64,000 bases of DNA, from the NCBI GenBank assembly GCA_951799405.1, contig OX637353.1:11532001-11596000 (forward strand). The letters run 5' to 3'. Each line of letters begins with the position of its first letter. The first letter of the stretch is position 1. Origin of the DNA: Agapetus fuscipes (Eukaryota; Arthropoda; Insecta; Trichoptera; Glossosomatidae). A model generated the notes under the pieces. The model worked only from the letters and a program-made list of their open reading frames with translations. It did not search any database and was not told the origin of the DNA. Shown piece after piece: positions 9,494 to 20,352 of this stretch. The translations under genes were made by a program, and so were the position numbers.

Positions 9494-9959
9494 AAGAGCC
9501 CACTTACAAAAAATGACCATTGTTTTTAAAAATATGTTTCTTATACTTTATGGCCGTTATGAGAAGATAAAGATAAAGAACGTTAATGAGAAAAATATTT
9601 AATTTCTTAATTTTTTAAATTTAAATTGCAAAGGTATATTTTTTTTTAACTTTCAAAATGACGCCGAAATAAATTATTAAAATAACGTTTTTATTTCACA
9701 TTATTTTCGTAAAATTTGGTTGTTTATTTTATTTTATTTAATTTAATAATATTTTAGATTTTTTTTCTTCTTCATAATTTTAGAATGATACGATGTCTAA
9801 AAAACGATGCTATTTAGTTAGAGTGATAACAGTTTTTGAGAGAATATAAAAAAACAATTTAACTTTCTAACTCCTTTATTTTACTCCTTTACTAAGGCCA
9901 TAAAGTATAAGAAACATATTTTTAAAAACAAGGGAGATTTTTTTGTAAGCGTGCTCTTA
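9494..9959. mobile_element. Inverted-repeat element with ~60-bp arms
   Basis: The left arm 9494-9555 (AAGAGCCCACTTACAAAAAA, TTTTTAAAAATATGTTTC, TTATACTTTATGGCC) recurs inverted at about 9893-9959. The ~340-bp centre is A/T-rich and non-coding. Confidence 0.7.
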
Positions 9960-9999
9960 AGACACCTTGATACTTGAAGAGTTTCTACCTGTGGCGTGT

Positions 10000-10160
10000 C
10001 CTATCAACAATAACATTGACCTTGGTTCAACATATGTCACTGAGTAGTTATTAATTATTATTATCATTATTTGATAATGTAAAAACCTACTTGTTTCTGG
10101 ACAGGCAAAATAGGTTGGTGAATTTCTCTTCATAAATTTATTTTCAAAAATAAAAAAACT
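10000..10160 (+). mobile_element. SINE-D, diverged 3' half
   Basis: TTGACCTTGGTTCAACATATG and, after an AT-rich insert, GGCAAAATAGGTTGGTGAATT with an A-rich end match the SINE-D body. The head is not recognisable. Confidence 0.6.
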
Positions 10161-10572
10161 TGACGCTCATACATCGCTGTATTTCTTCCAAGTAGCGGAA
10201 TGCCTTCCAGTGATACTCAAGTTTTTTTATCGTTTTTTTTTCCATGACTTAATACTCTTCTTCTTCTTCTTTTCATCAGCGATACCTGCAATGAGTCGCC
10301 CCTGATCACGATGGTACTAATGGGAAACCGACGCAACAAAGAAAGCCCGGACCTTTTCATGCTATTAATGGCCAATTATTTATTCTCCTATCCCACGGCT
10401 GACCGCCCGTTTTTGCACCTAATCTAATTTGAGAACCATTTATCAAATTAATGAAGTCTTGATTCCATAGAAGAACTGTAGCACATAAATAAATTATTTA
10501 AGATACTTTATGTTGCACAGAAAATTGCATTTAACTTTCTCGCTGGCGAGTGGAAAATAGAACATATTAAGT
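10161..10572. other. No recognised feature
   Basis: A (TTC)n tract at about 10258-10272 and a GC-richer stretch at 10290-10400. No gene model is supported. Confidence 0.35.
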
Positions 10573-10765
10573 TTTACAGGTAAGGGGCCGGCCTTACGCC
10601 AACCACGTCAGTTGAAGTGGGGGCTTCCCAGATCGCGAGGGGTTAGGTACTCATATCTAGTGAAGGCTGAGTAAACCTTGCCGGTATTTTATTTTGGGGC
10701 TTGAAATAAACACGTAAACGGGAAATCATTTCTGACATCCTTGCTGGGATTCGGACCTGAAATTT
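10573..10765 (-). mobile_element. SINE-B, both ends truncated
   Basis: Antisense: ACAGGTAAGGGGCCGGCC, CAACCACGTCAGTTGAAGTG, AGGCTGAGTAAACCTTGCCG, GAAATCATTTCTGACA, ending in the decayed B box (GGGATTCGGACC). Confidence 0.75.
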
Positions 10766-11485
10766 TTAAATAATTGTACTTGTATTTGTTCGATGGTGTA
10801 AGTATTTGCTCGAATATTCTAAATAGAAACATTGGGAACTATTCCAGTTCACAATGTTTCAAGAACCTTGCTTATGTCATGCTATAAAAGCTCCAAATCT
10901 GTCTATAGTGAAAGACTTGTATCGGAGCTGTCGAGCAATACAGTATAAAAGTTAGCTCTGTGGACGAACTAAATGTTAACGAAATCTTAAAATAAATGTT
11001 TTGAAATAAATCAACCAAAGTTGTTTTTAAATTGAACCGGTAAATTATAATAATATTTTTGCAACATTGATTATATAATATTGTTGTTGATAATCACATA
11101 AATTGTTAATCATTACCAAAATAAAGAATATGACTTAGTTTTTCATGAATTTTTGAAAAAAAAATCCTGAAAGAGCAGTTCAATAAATCAGTCTGGTTGA
11201 AATAAATATTGGTTGAAGCGTTTTCCAGTACAAGCGCGGCTCGTCCCGGCTTGTTAGGCGTTAACCCTTTATTTGCTGAACCCTCTGACAGAGTCGGGGG
11301 TCGGGTGGGACCCCCCAACCCCTCAGAGGTCGAGGGGGTCTAGTTGTCACAATCGCTATAAGTCTAATTTGTAAGCGGCGCTACTTGTTCTAATAAACGC
11401 AGCAGTAAACTGTAGCTAATTGCCTGTTAGTACGAGTATAAAACTTGAAGTTTAAGTTTAACCACAGCTAACGTATGGATACTTA
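10766..11485. other. Unassigned; possible LTR-like fragment
   Basis: A 15-bp hairpin (GAAACATTG...CAATGTTTC, 10827-10859) is followed by TATAAAAGC at about 10883 and AATAAA motifs at about 10990-11010, an order seen in LTRs. No TG...CA ends or target duplication could be assigned. 11220-11345 is GC-rich and unassigned. Confidence 0.3.
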
Positions 11486-11613
11486 GACCTGGTATTTTCA
11501 ACGTTGGCATATGTGACTTTAAAGTGATAAAAAAAACTACTACTCGACATACATATGTGCGTCTTTTTCATTCAGATTAAAGTCGCGATGCTAACGTTGA
11601 AAATTTCAGGCCT
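11486..11613. mobile_element. Short inverted-repeat element
   Basis: GACCTGGTATTTTCAACGTT... is mirrored by AACGTTGAAAATTTCAGGCC, with arms of about 36 bp continuing through GGCAT and TGACTTTAA. A related arm occurs at about 39480-39505. Confidence 0.65.
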
Positions 11614-11712
11614 AAAACAGTATTCCATGTGTTATTTATTGTTTATTTAAGTTCAGAAAAAGAAGAAAATGTATTTAAGAAGGAAGAAGAGAAGAAACGT
11701 GTTTAAAATAAC

Positions 11713-11765
11713 GGGAGCTCTTGAGGTGCGATACACACCAAAAACAGCTAAATAAATGCTCCTTA
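11713..11765 (+). mobile_element. SINE-C tail fragment, second tail type
   Basis: GAGCTCTTGAGGTGCGATAC, ACACCAAAAACAGC and AAATAAATG match the alternative 3' end of SINE-C seen at 49970-50030. Confidence 0.6.
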
Positions 11766-12437
11766 TTTCTAACTATAAATAATACAAATTTTCATTCAAT
11801 TAACCCATAGAAACACGTCATTTTAGCACACCATAACAGTAACTGCACAACTGAAACAATTGTAAATAAACAAGTGCCTGTACGCACTCGAATATCTTCC
11901 GCTAACTTACTTTAGTCAAAACAATATCACTTATTCTTTGCTATCCTGCTCGACCAACATCGTAAATACTCAGGGATAGTCGGGATAGTTTGCGTATGCG
12001 GTCAGTCCTTTCCTGCGTCAGTCAGCAAATCGCTCGCGGGCAGAGAGCACGTGTCATGCATTGCCGACTACTGATGCTCAATCTCGGTCGAGATCTCGTC
12101 ATTTTATGCTTCGAGATTGATCCCGAAAAATGAGGCGAGATCTCGGAAGATCGGGATCTCACGAGATCGAGATTGCATTGCCCAGCGCTGTGTACCCTTG
12201 ACTGTTGTTTTATAAAAAAAAATATATTGCCTTAGTATAAGTGTGACAGATAAACAACTAATAAACACGCTTGATTTTCTTCATAACTGTCACTCTTTTA
12301 CTAAGATCATACACTTTATGCAACATGTTTTTTTTTGTAGAACGAAATATGTAGGTATAGATGCCTCTTAAAAAATATTTATTAGTGTTTTGTACAATAT
12401 TCATTGTTTACTATTTTCAATGAATTATTGATATCTA
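11766..12437. mobile_element. AT-rich DNA containing GATCTCG-rich inverted repeat
   Basis: At about 12085-12190, CAATCTCGGTCGAGATCTCG and its inverse (CGAGATCTCGG, ACGAGATCGAGATTGC) alternate with GATCTCG subrepeats, ending GCATTGCCCAGCGCTG. This resembles the subterminal region of a hAT-like element, but a matching outer end was not found. The rest is unassigned. Confidence 0.4.
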
Positions 12438-12440
12438 TTC

Positions 12441-12686
12441 GGTTGGTATGCGGCTGACCACCCATACTGTAAAAAATAGTTCACTTTGCCAATGTCACCC
12501 CTGCTTCAGGGAAGGTCGGCAAGAGTTGCAGGGCTTATGTTCATTTGAGATTGGGTTTTTTATACTGTAGGTCCACGTGCGGCATGTGTAAGCGCAAAAT
12601 TATGCATGTCTGCTTGTGGGAATGCATTTAATATGAATCTCAAATGATACATATCTTTGCAGCTTAGATTTAGATTAGATTTAGAT
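12441..12686 (+). mobile_element. Module A-I, near full length
   Basis: From GGTTGGTATGCGGCTGACC to a (GATTTA/GATTA) tail. A probable target duplication TGATATCT occurs before the start (about 12428) and after the tail (about 12690). Confidence 0.8.
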
Positions 12687-13232
12687 TCAATGATATCTGT
12701 TGAAGCAATTCTGAAATTATAGCTGATAGTACATAACGCAGGCGGGGCTTGAACCGGTTTTAGTGAACGCCAACGCCTTGACCATCCCATCGATGATGTC
12801 GATGAACACAAGCGCGTTTATTTGTATTGGTTTTTGATGGATTGACAAAAATATTATTTCTGACGCAACGAAAAAAAAAACAACGAGGGAGTTACAGAAT
12901 TACAAGCAATCAAATTCGTTGGGAGTGTAAGCAAACATGTGGCTTGTAAACAAAATGCCAAGTATGAAACTTTTCTCTATACTCAATCACAGCGTTAACC
13001 ATAAAATGTATACAAACTAAAATAGAGTGTTCTGTTTTTGATACGTTTTTGGTGGAACGCTTTGGTTGCGTATAAACGTTTTTACACTGGAGTGCGAGAC
13101 CAGTTCCCAGCAAGCTTTTTGTTGTGTAAACATTCATAGAGAAAGCGGGATTTTGTTTCGTTTCGCTTCATTTTTTTTCGCGACCAATGCTCCCTTTGAA
13201 CGTGTCCCAAATGGTACCATGTTGGAAAGAAA
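12687..13232. other. No recognised feature
   Basis: 12735-12810 is GC-richer (GGCGGGGCTTGAACCGG), tRNA-like by eye only. No gene found. Confidence 0.35.
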
Positions 13233-13850
13233 CAGTGGCAAAACGACACATGACAGAGCGACACAGTGACAAAACGACACAGTGCTGAAACGAGACATGA
13301 TAGAACTACACAGTATTAAAACGATACAGTGTTAAAACGACACATGACAGAACGACACATGACAGAACGACACATGATAGAACGATACAGTATTAAAACG
13401 ATATAGTGTTACAACGACACATGAAAGAACGGCACATGATTGAACGACACAGTATTAAAATGGTACAGTGTTAAAACGACACATGACAGAACGACACATG
13501 ACAGAACGACACATGATAGAACGACACAGTATTAAAACGATATATAGTGTTAAAACGACACATGAAAGAACGACACATGATTGAACGACACACTATTAAA
13601 ACAATACAGTGTTAAAACGACACATGACAGAACGATACATGATAGAACGATACAGTATTAAAACGATACAGTGTTAAAACGACACATGACAGAACGACAC
13701 ATGACAGTACATCATAATGACATAATATCACAATGACAGTACATCACATAACAAAACAACACGTGATAGGATAACACAGTGACAAAACGACACATTACAT
13801 AACGACACAGGAAAGTACATCACAATAAAAAAACATCAGAAAACAGAAAA
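13233..13850. repeat. Minisatellite, ACGACACATGACAGA-type units
   Basis: Some 40 units of 14-16 bp (AAACGACACAGTGTTA, GAACGACACATGACA, GAACGACACATGATA). They form higher-order blocks of about 95-115 bp, visible as repeated ordering of the variants. The array degrades to AGTACATCACAATGAC-type units at its right end. Confidence 0.85.
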
Positions 13851-14096
13851 CACCATAAACAGCATCCCAAAAAAGTGAGACATGTGAAACATGATAAAAT
13901 GAAACTCATACATATAATTTTTGGTAAAAGTTATAAAAAAAAGTTACTAGCTGCACATAAAAAACAGCTGATTAACGCATTATCTCCGAAGGGGTCGCAT
14001 ATGGTGTGTGCAAGCAAAATAAATGTTTGTGTTGTTTGTGATATTTTGTCATGTGACGTTTTCCCTGTATTGTTTTCTTATAATGATGCTTTGTTA
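13851..14096. other. Spacer between inverted minisatellites
   Basis: AT-rich. It acts as the loop region between the array at 13233-13850 and its inverse from 14097. No gene. Confidence 0.5.
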
Positions 14097-14240
14097 TTGT
14101 GATGTACTGTTATTGTGATGTACTGTCATTGCAATGTACTGTCATTGTGATGTACTGTCATGTGTCGTTCTGTCATGTGTCGTTTTGTCTCTGTCATATA
14201 TCGTTCTGTCATTTGTCGTTTTGTCAGTGAGCCGTTATGT
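14097..14240. repeat. Inverse minisatellite, left block
   Basis: TGATGTACTGTCATTG and TCATGTGTCGTTCTG units are the reverse complement of the 13700-13850 and 13233-13700 units, in mirrored order. Confidence 0.8.
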
Positions 14241-14306
14241 CACGCAACGCAACACAAACTACAGCACTGCACAGCTAACGACCCTGCAACTTGATCAGGA
14301 CATCAA

Positions 14307-14405
14307 CTGCCACATCACCAACACCTCTGCTGCACTACAACTGATTTCATAGATCCCTTAAGTCTCCTAAATCTAGGGAGTCTCCTGCAAAGGTTTCCTT
14401 ATAAA
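14307..14405 (+). mobile_element. LINE-d / SINE-C 3'-tail fragment in minisatellite
   Basis: ACCAACACCTCTGCTGCAC, TCATAGATCCC and CTAGGGAGTCTCCTGC match the common tail of SINE-C and LINE-d. It separates two blocks of the inverse minisatellite, so it inserted after the array formed or carried flanking DNA with it. Confidence 0.6.
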
Positions 14406-14414
14406 AAATATATG

Positions 14415-14695
14415 TATATTGTCGTTTCGTCACTGCGCGATTCTTTTATGTGTCGTTCTGTCATATGTCATTCTCTCATGTGTCGTTCTCTCATGTGTCG
14501 TTCTGTCATGTATCGTTTTGTTATCTGTCGTTGTGTCATGTGTCATTTTGTCACTGTGCCGTTCTGACATGTGTCATGCTAACATGCGTAATTCTCTCAT
14601 GTGTCGCTCTCTCATGTGTCGTTCTGTCATGTATCGTTTCGTCATCTGTCGTTATGTCGTGTGTCGTTTTGTTACTGTGCCGTTCTAACCTGTCA
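14415..14695. repeat. Inverse minisatellite, right block
   Basis: TCATGTGTCGTTCTGTC-type units, the inverse of 13233-13700, with a higher-order period of about 130 bp (CACTGTGCCGTTCTGACATG repeated near 14555 and 14675). Confidence 0.85.
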
Positions 14696-15096
14696 CCATC
14701 CCAAATGTGGGTGAGAGCGGTTTGCTTTATGGTTTTTAGACCCTTGGCACATCGACGCCATGTTTATGATAAGGGACCTTTGCGGTCAAGCAATGTGACG
14801 CCTTAAAAGGGGACTCGAAAGGGTTAATAACAATTGCTACAAAAGACTCCATTCTTAAATAATGCAGAGCGCCCTGTGACCTGTTTATATTTGAATAAAG
14901 AAATTATGAGGCATTTAATTTTGAACATTTTCTGTCGCAGCTAAAGAGATTCAAAGGTGTGGGTATTATTACGGCTTATTCATGCATAATTTTATGTTAT
15001 ATTTTTTATATACCCACCGCCTTCTTTTTGTATAGATTTCTTTTCAGGTTTTGTTGTTTTTATATATGTACCTGAATATTATCTATTATTTGTATC
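14696..15096. other. No recognised feature
   Basis: A GC-richer start (14700-14820), then AT-rich DNA. No open frame of note. Confidence 0.4.
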
Positions 15097-15160
15097 TCTT
15101 GACTTTTAGGTTGGTATAAAGCTGACCATCCATATCTACTGTTTTTTTTTTCACTTTCAT
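15097..15160 (+). mobile_element. Module A 5' stub
   Basis: TTGACTTTTAGGTTGGTATA and AGCTGACCATCCATATCTAC match the first ~45 bp of module A, then a T run breaks it off. Confidence 0.55.
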
Positions 15161-15171
15161 TTACATAACTA

Positions 15172-15503
15172 GATTTGTTTACTCATAAATGTAAATAAAA
15201 TAGTCTTAGTAGAGAAACGAAAAACAATCATAAAATAAATTATTATTTACATTAAAAATGTATTGACATTTTTCATATTCATTCCTTGACTTATAGGTTG
15301 GTATGAAGCTGACCACCCATACTGTAAAAAATGGTTCACTTTGCCGATATCACCCTTGTTTCAGGGAAATTCGGCAAGAGTTGCAGGGTTTATGTTCATT
15401 TGAGATTGAGTTTTATATTGGAAGTTCACATGCGGCATGTTTAAGCGCACATTTAAGTCTGCTTGAAAGGCATTTAATATATCTTTGCAATTTCGATTAT
15501 AGA
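15172..15503 (+). mobile_element. Module A-II with 5' extension
   Basis: 15283-15503 is module A with an ATAGAT-type end. The preceding ~110 bp (ACATAACTAGATTTGTTT, AATAGTCTTAGTAGAGAAAC) is nearly identical to 50509-50627, upstream of another module A. The source element therefore extends further 5' than the usual copy. Confidence 0.75.
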
Positions 15504-15562
15504 TACCGAAAATCGCATATTTTTTTGAAAACACAGAAAGTGTCATCTATAATAATCTATTA

Positions 15563-15808
15563 TTCTATAATCTATAATCTAAGTTGCAAGGATATATTCA
15601 TTCAAAGCTCTCAGATGTATGCCCACAAACAAACACGTGTAGTTCGCGCTTACAAATGCTAATTGTGTACTTACAAATAAAATCCAAACTCAAATGAACA
15701 TAAGCCCTGCAACTCTTGCCGACATTCCCTGAAACAGGGGTGACATTGGCAAAGTGAACCATTTTTTACAGTATGGGTGGTCAGCCTCATACCAACGTAT
15801 AAGTCATA
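15563..15808 (-). mobile_element. Module A-II, full length, antisense
   Basis: Starts at the heptamer tail (CTATAATCTATAATC), carries GTGTACTTACAAATAAAATC, and ends GTATGGGTGGTCAGCCTC... It is tail-to-tail with 15283-15503, about 60 bp apart. Confidence 0.8.
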
Positions 15809-16411
15809 AAAACCAGAAAAAGAATTTCGGTAAAATCATACATTACCATATTTGATTCTGTATGCCTTAAATACAACAATGCAAGGAGAAAAAAAAATCT
15901 TTCATTTATTTGAACCAAAAAGAAAATTTACAGTATTATTCTTTCAGGAAAAAATATGAATAAATTTATGAGAAGACGTCAAAACGATGATAAAAATTCA
16001 AATGGAAATTTCAATAGAAACGCGTTTTTCTTTTATTTCATTTTTTTTTGTGTTTGAGGAAAATGGACATTGACTGAAACGCTTATTTTTTCCAAGATAA
16101 ATTCTGGAAAATTAAACGTAAAAAATAACCTCGGGGAGTGCGCGGGTAATTGGAAAATTGGCGTTGAAATCTCCGGGGAGTAGCAAACGATATTTGAATT
16201 AATCCGCGTTCCAAACAAAAGCCTCTGTGTGGGTAGGAGAGTGGGGGTGTGTATGCTGGACCAGGGCAGATTTCTATAAGGGTTATTTATGGCCGTCTAC
16301 AATTTTCGCAAATGGTGGAAAAATTGCGAGAACACCCATTGAATCATGGCGTATTGATTTATCGCATTTTATGCGCATAGATAGAAGAGATGCCTTGTTA
16401 CATAAATATAT
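15809..16411. other. No recognised feature
   Basis: AT-rich with a GC-richer part at 16125-16300. Open frames of about 60-70 codons have no recognisable family. Confidence 0.4.
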
Positions 16412-16452
16412 TCTCATCATCTATAATCTATAATCTAAGTCGCAAAGATATA
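16412..16452 (-). mobile_element. Module A-II tail stub
   Basis: CTATAATCTATAATCTAAGT then GCAAAGATATATA, the antisense 3' end of A-II. Confidence 0.6.
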
Positions 16453-16457
16453 TATTG

Positions 16458-16628
16458 TTATGTAAATAGTAGATTTATATAGGTGTACATCGTAGGTAAT
16501 AATAATTATTATAGTGTTATGTCAAAAGTATATTAATAAAGGTGTACATCGTAGGTAGTAATAATTATTATAGTGTTATGTCAAAAGTATATTAATAAAG
16601 GTGTACATCGTAAGTAGGAATAATTATA
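16458..16628. repeat. 59-bp tandem repeat, three units
   Basis: GGTGTACATCGTAGGTA begins at 16482, 16541 and 16600. The second and third units are nearly identical (AATAATTATTATAGTGTTAT within each). Confidence 0.85.
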
Positions 16629-16975
16629 GGCCTAAGAAATCTAGAAATGTAATAATCCCTTTGTACTCTTGGAGCTGGTAAAACGTTCGAGAGTTTGCTG
16701 GCAAATTAGTCACTAGAGACTTTTGTCTCTGAAGTATATAAGGAGCAAAATTGAGTGCACCAAGACCAATAGATAGTCGCCTTTGATTGAAGAGTGTGTG
16801 AAGTGCTGAACTGTGAAAATAAATTTGAGTTGCTAAAAGTGTTACAAATAAATGTAAATTGTAAGATAAATTTAGTAAAAATAAATATCCAGAAAATAAA
16901 CTCATGTAAATTAAAACAAAGCAATTTTTATTTTAATGTATCCAGAAAGAAGACCAGTTATTGATCTCTACTGAT
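16629..16975. other. LTR-like regulatory signals, unassigned
   Basis: TATATAAGGAGCAAAATTGA at 16735 is followed within ~90 bp by AATAAA motifs (16821, 16849). The motif TATATAAGG-GG-TCAAAAT at 38196 has the same layout. This may be a solo LTR remnant, but no ends or target duplication were found. Confidence 0.3.
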
Positions 16976-17263
16976 ATACACGAACTTTTTCAATCTCTCA
17001 ATCATCTTCAGGTACAATAAAATTAAAAATTTCCATTTAGGACTCTAAGAATTATTTTTTGGTAAAATATATGAAGCTACAGACTCAAAATTGTGACCTC
17101 GCACGGTCGGGTTGCTAAAAGAAAGGCAAAAATACATTTACTATTGGTTGCTAAAGACCGTAATTCCATGCAGTTGTGACGTTTACTTACCGAGAGTCCA
17201 TTCCAAAGCGACTGGTTGGACATTTAACTTCGGAATATCGCATATTTTGACTTTTTCCTTGGC

Positions 17264-17800
17264 TTATAGGTTGGTATGAAGCCGATCACCAATACTGTAC
17301 AAAATGTTTTTTTTTGCCAATGAGTGGGTTTGAATCCTGGCGGAACACAAAGAGTATACTATTTATATTTTCAAATATGCTTTTTGCTGAGTTGAAAAAT
17401 TCATACAACCTTTAAAAAAGACTGGTCACTAAAGGTCCATCCAGTCTTACAGCAACTGGATCTTGTTTGAGTATTGACGCTTTGTAACGACGACCAAGCT
17501 CGTAGACAACACCTCTGCGGCACTACAACAAGAGTCATAGATCCCTAGAGTCTCTGAAATCTAGGGAGTCTCCCGCACAGCATTAAAAAAAAATCATTCC
17601 AGCATTAGTGAAAGGCAGTTGGAGTTGCAAATTCATGTTCATTTGAGATTTGAGAGACTTGATTTTCCAAGTAGACACGCATCATGCTGTGAACCTATCT
17701 GACACATACATGCGGCTCGACTCTAAGGTTGTATCCAAAGAGTACCTGTTTTTGGATAATACCAATTGTCATGTGTGCAACTTAGATTAAAGATTAGGCA
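17264..17800 (+). mobile_element. Module A split by SINE-C
   Basis: The 5' part 17264-17320 (CCTTGGCTTATAGGTTGG) and a diverged 3' part 17583-17800 (GTTGGAGTTGCAAATTCATG, CAACTTAGATTAAAGATTA) flank the SINE-C at 17321-17582. Confidence 0.65.
17321..17582 (+). mobile_element. SINE-C, 5'-truncated at the B box
   Basis: Begins at GGGTTTGAATCCTGGCGG (B box), so the A box is missing. The body and LINE-d-type tail (AACACCTCTGCGGCACTAC to GGGAGTCTCCCGCACAGC) are intact. It lies inside module A. Confidence 0.8.
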
Positions 17801-18483
17801 GAATATAATGTGTATGCCTTCCATTAGGATGAAGTCTATTTACTTAGCATGAAGCTATTTTTGTATTATAAGTATGTAGGACCCATTATAAACGAGACCC
17901 TTTGATGTATGAGAATGAAATTTCTTGTAAATAATCAGCTATATTGTATGAAATTTTCTAACAGCGCCTCTAGTGTGCGTTTTACTTTCCATGCATTTGT
18001 GCTATTGTTTGTGTAAACAAAAATACTCACAGGGTTTGGTCCTATTTCATCTTTCAGGCAGTGCTTTGATCTTTTGTCCTGAAAGATTTTCATAGTTTCA
18101 TAGGGTCAACGAAATGACAAAAACATATTCTATTATCTCCTTTGATTTTTCAAAATTCAAACATGGCAATATTTTATTCTTCTTTCTGTGAGTCTTTTTA
18201 AAAGCTTAATATGTGTAGATTTAAAAAAAAATGTCTCGTGTATTCTATATGAGTTGGATAGATTTAAATTTATAACATAAAAATAAAACACAGGCATTAC
18301 ATAAACATCGAACCACTTCCATTAAGAGTAATAGGCACGCTTCTGACCTAGAGGTCCTTGTTTTGTCGTGCCGTTGCATTTACGGTAACGCCTTCCATAC
18401 AGCTTTACATAAGCGTCCATGTGCTGTGGATCCTTCTGACACATGCAGTCAGGACAGGTATGAGAAGAGTTTTAGCATACTGC
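17801..18483. other. No recognised feature
   Basis: AT-rich. A short GC-richer part at 18350-18470. No repeat family or exon signal recognised. Confidence 0.4.
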
Positions 18484-18765
18484 AGGTCGGTAGCTTAGTT
18501 GAGAGAGTGCTTGCATTCCATGCCGCGAGTTTGGGTTCGAATCCCACCGAGGGTGTCAGAAATGATTTACCGTTTTGGTGTGTTTATTTCAAGACCCAAA
18601 CTAAAATACCGGCAAGGTTTACTCAGCCTTCCCCCACTTCAACTAAAGAGGCTGGCTCCTTACTTATTTAAAAAAATAAGTTCCACTCGCCACATGCAAA
18701 ACCCTTCGGGGATAACGCGGCAAGAAGTCACGCTATATGTGTAGCTTAATTGCGTTGCATTTGCA
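18484..18765 (+). mobile_element. SINE-B
   Basis: Head AGGTCGGTAGCTTAGTTGAG (A box) and GGGTTCGAATCCCACC (B box). Body GTGTCAGAAATGATTTACCG, GGCAAGGTTTACTCAGCC. End GGATAACGCGGCAAGAAGTC and TGTGTAGCTTAATTGCG. The AAGTGGTTGGCG segment is partly deleted. Confidence 0.8.
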
Positions 18766-18848
18766 GGTGCCTGCTTGCAAGCGTGCATTAAATATGAGCT
18801 TTAAATGTCAATATATCTTTGCATCTTAAATTAAAGATTATAGATGAC
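18766..18848 (+). mobile_element. Module A-II 3' fragment
   Basis: GCCTGCTTGCAAGCGTGCAT, TATGAGCTTTAAATGTC, GATTATAGAT tail. Joined directly to the end of the SINE-B. Confidence 0.65.
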
Positions 18849-18875
18849 CTACGGCGCCCTTGAGTTTTTTCCCAC

Positions 18876-19134
18876 ATCTATCTATAATCTATAATCTAAG
18901 CTGCAAAGATATATTAACATTTAAAGCTCATATCAAAATCATTCCTACAAACAAATACGTGTAATTCACGCTTACAAATGCTGAATGTGTACTTACAAAT
19001 AAAATCCAAAACTCGAATGAACATAAACCCTATAACTTTTATCGACCTTCCCTGACACAGGCGTGACATTAGTAAAGTGAACATTTTTTAGAGCATGATT
19101 GGTCAGCCTTATACCAACCTAAAAGTTAAGAAAC
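18876..19134 (-). mobile_element. Module A-II, full length, antisense
   Basis: From the heptamer tail (CTATCTATAATCTATAATC) to TATACCAACCTAAAAGTTAAG. Tail-to-tail with 18766-18848. Confidence 0.8.
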
Positions 19135-19221
19135 ACATAGTTATGTTAATTCTAATGAAACAGAAATCATGAGGATTTTCACGTAAATCTCAACCATTCT
19201 GAAAAAACAGATACGCTGATA

Positions 19222-19545
19222 CCGGTCGATAGCTCAGTTGGTAGAGTGCTTGCATTCCATGCCGTGAGCTCGGGCTCGAATCCCACCGAGGGTGTCAGAA
19301 ATGATTTCCCGTTTCGGTGTTTATTTCAAACCCCAAAATAAAATACCGGCAAGGTTAACTCAGCCTTCACAAGAAATCAGTACCAGCCCTCTCGGGAGCT
19401 GGGAAACCTCCACTTCAACTGAAGTGGTTGGCGTACGGCCGGCCCCCTTACCTGTAAAAATAAATAGGTTCAACTCGCCAAATGCGACCCCTTAGTTACA
19501 CTATATGTGTAGCTTAGTTGCGTTGCGCAGTTGCGTTTGATTCCT
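19222..19545 (+). mobile_element. SINE-B, near full length
   Basis: CCGGTCGATAGCTCAGTTGG (A box), GGGCTCGAATCCCACCG (B box with one change), body and end as consensus, except that GGGGATAACGCGGCAAG is deleted near 19490. Ends GTAGCTTAGTTGCGTTGCG. Confidence 0.85.
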
Positions 19546-19855
19546 ATGTTGAAGCGAATCCTCTCGAGGGAGCCCTCGTAAATCAATCTCAGCTAGGTCA
19601 TGAATATTGTAGCTAGCGTCCCCGTCATAGGCAGTCTCCAGGCTGACGCAATTTGTTTTAACCCTGGAATAAGTGGGTGCGAACTGGCGTTTGATGTCTT
19701 ATACATCAAAGGGAGACGTCGGTAACGGTGCGAAAGGGTTAAAGCCCCGCTTTGTAGATGCAAAATCACTATATTATAATTTTAAAAGTTTGTTTTTGTG
19801 TTTGAAAAGAAATGGAATATTGATAATTTGATGCGCTGTTCAATTTCGATTGATC
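19546..19855. other. No recognised feature
   Basis: GC-richer than average at 19560-19740. No open frame of note. Confidence 0.4.
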
Positions 19856-20352
19856 TAACCTAATCTATTTTAAGTTGCAAAATATATGTAACATTAAAGA
19901 TTCACATTATATGCACTTTGACAAATAGCCCAAGTAACCTTTTAGGTTTTAAAAAGATTACAAAAAGGCTTAAAAAGGTTCTGGGACCTCTTTTTAACCT
20001 TTTTAAAACCTAGAAGGTTACTTGGGAGACATGCACAAGTTCGCGCTGAAACGTGGTCCTACAATATAAAAACCCGAATCTCACATAGACATACAACCTG
20101 CAACTCTTGCCGACCTTCCCTGAAAACAGGGGTGACATTGAAAAAGTGAACCATTTTTTACAGCATGGGGAGTCAGCCGCATACCAACCTATAAGTCAAG
20201 GAACATACACAACAAATTTCATTTTTAAAATTAACAAATTATAATACGTACGGACATCAAAAACTAACAGAAAACAAATTCTTATTTAAAAAAACCCTAG
20301 CCGCCAACATCACAGATCAACCGCCATTTCTTTCTGTCCTTGATCCTCTCTG
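19856..20352 (-). mobile_element. LINE-a 3' end with module A-I, antisense
   Basis: On minus: 20305-20352 carries GATCAAGGACAGAAAGAAAT (…KDRKKWRLICDVGG-stop), then the 3' UTR, then module A from 20208 down to a short TTAGATT end at about 19856. The module is split by a 98-bp inverted-repeat element at 19929-20026. It continues head-to-head into 20353-20592. Confidence 0.8.
19929..20026. mobile_element. 98-bp inverted-repeat miniature element
   Basis: CCCAAGTAACCTTTTAGGTT is mirrored by AACCTAGAAGGTTACTTGGG with arms of about 28 bp continuing into TTTAAAAAG. It interrupts module A between GACAAATAG and AGACATGCAC, where module A normally reads continuously. Confidence 0.8.

Noticed and set aside
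14134..14806. Plus-strand frames rich in VLSCVVLSC
   Set aside because: Translation of TCATGTGTCGTTC repeats, no independent support.
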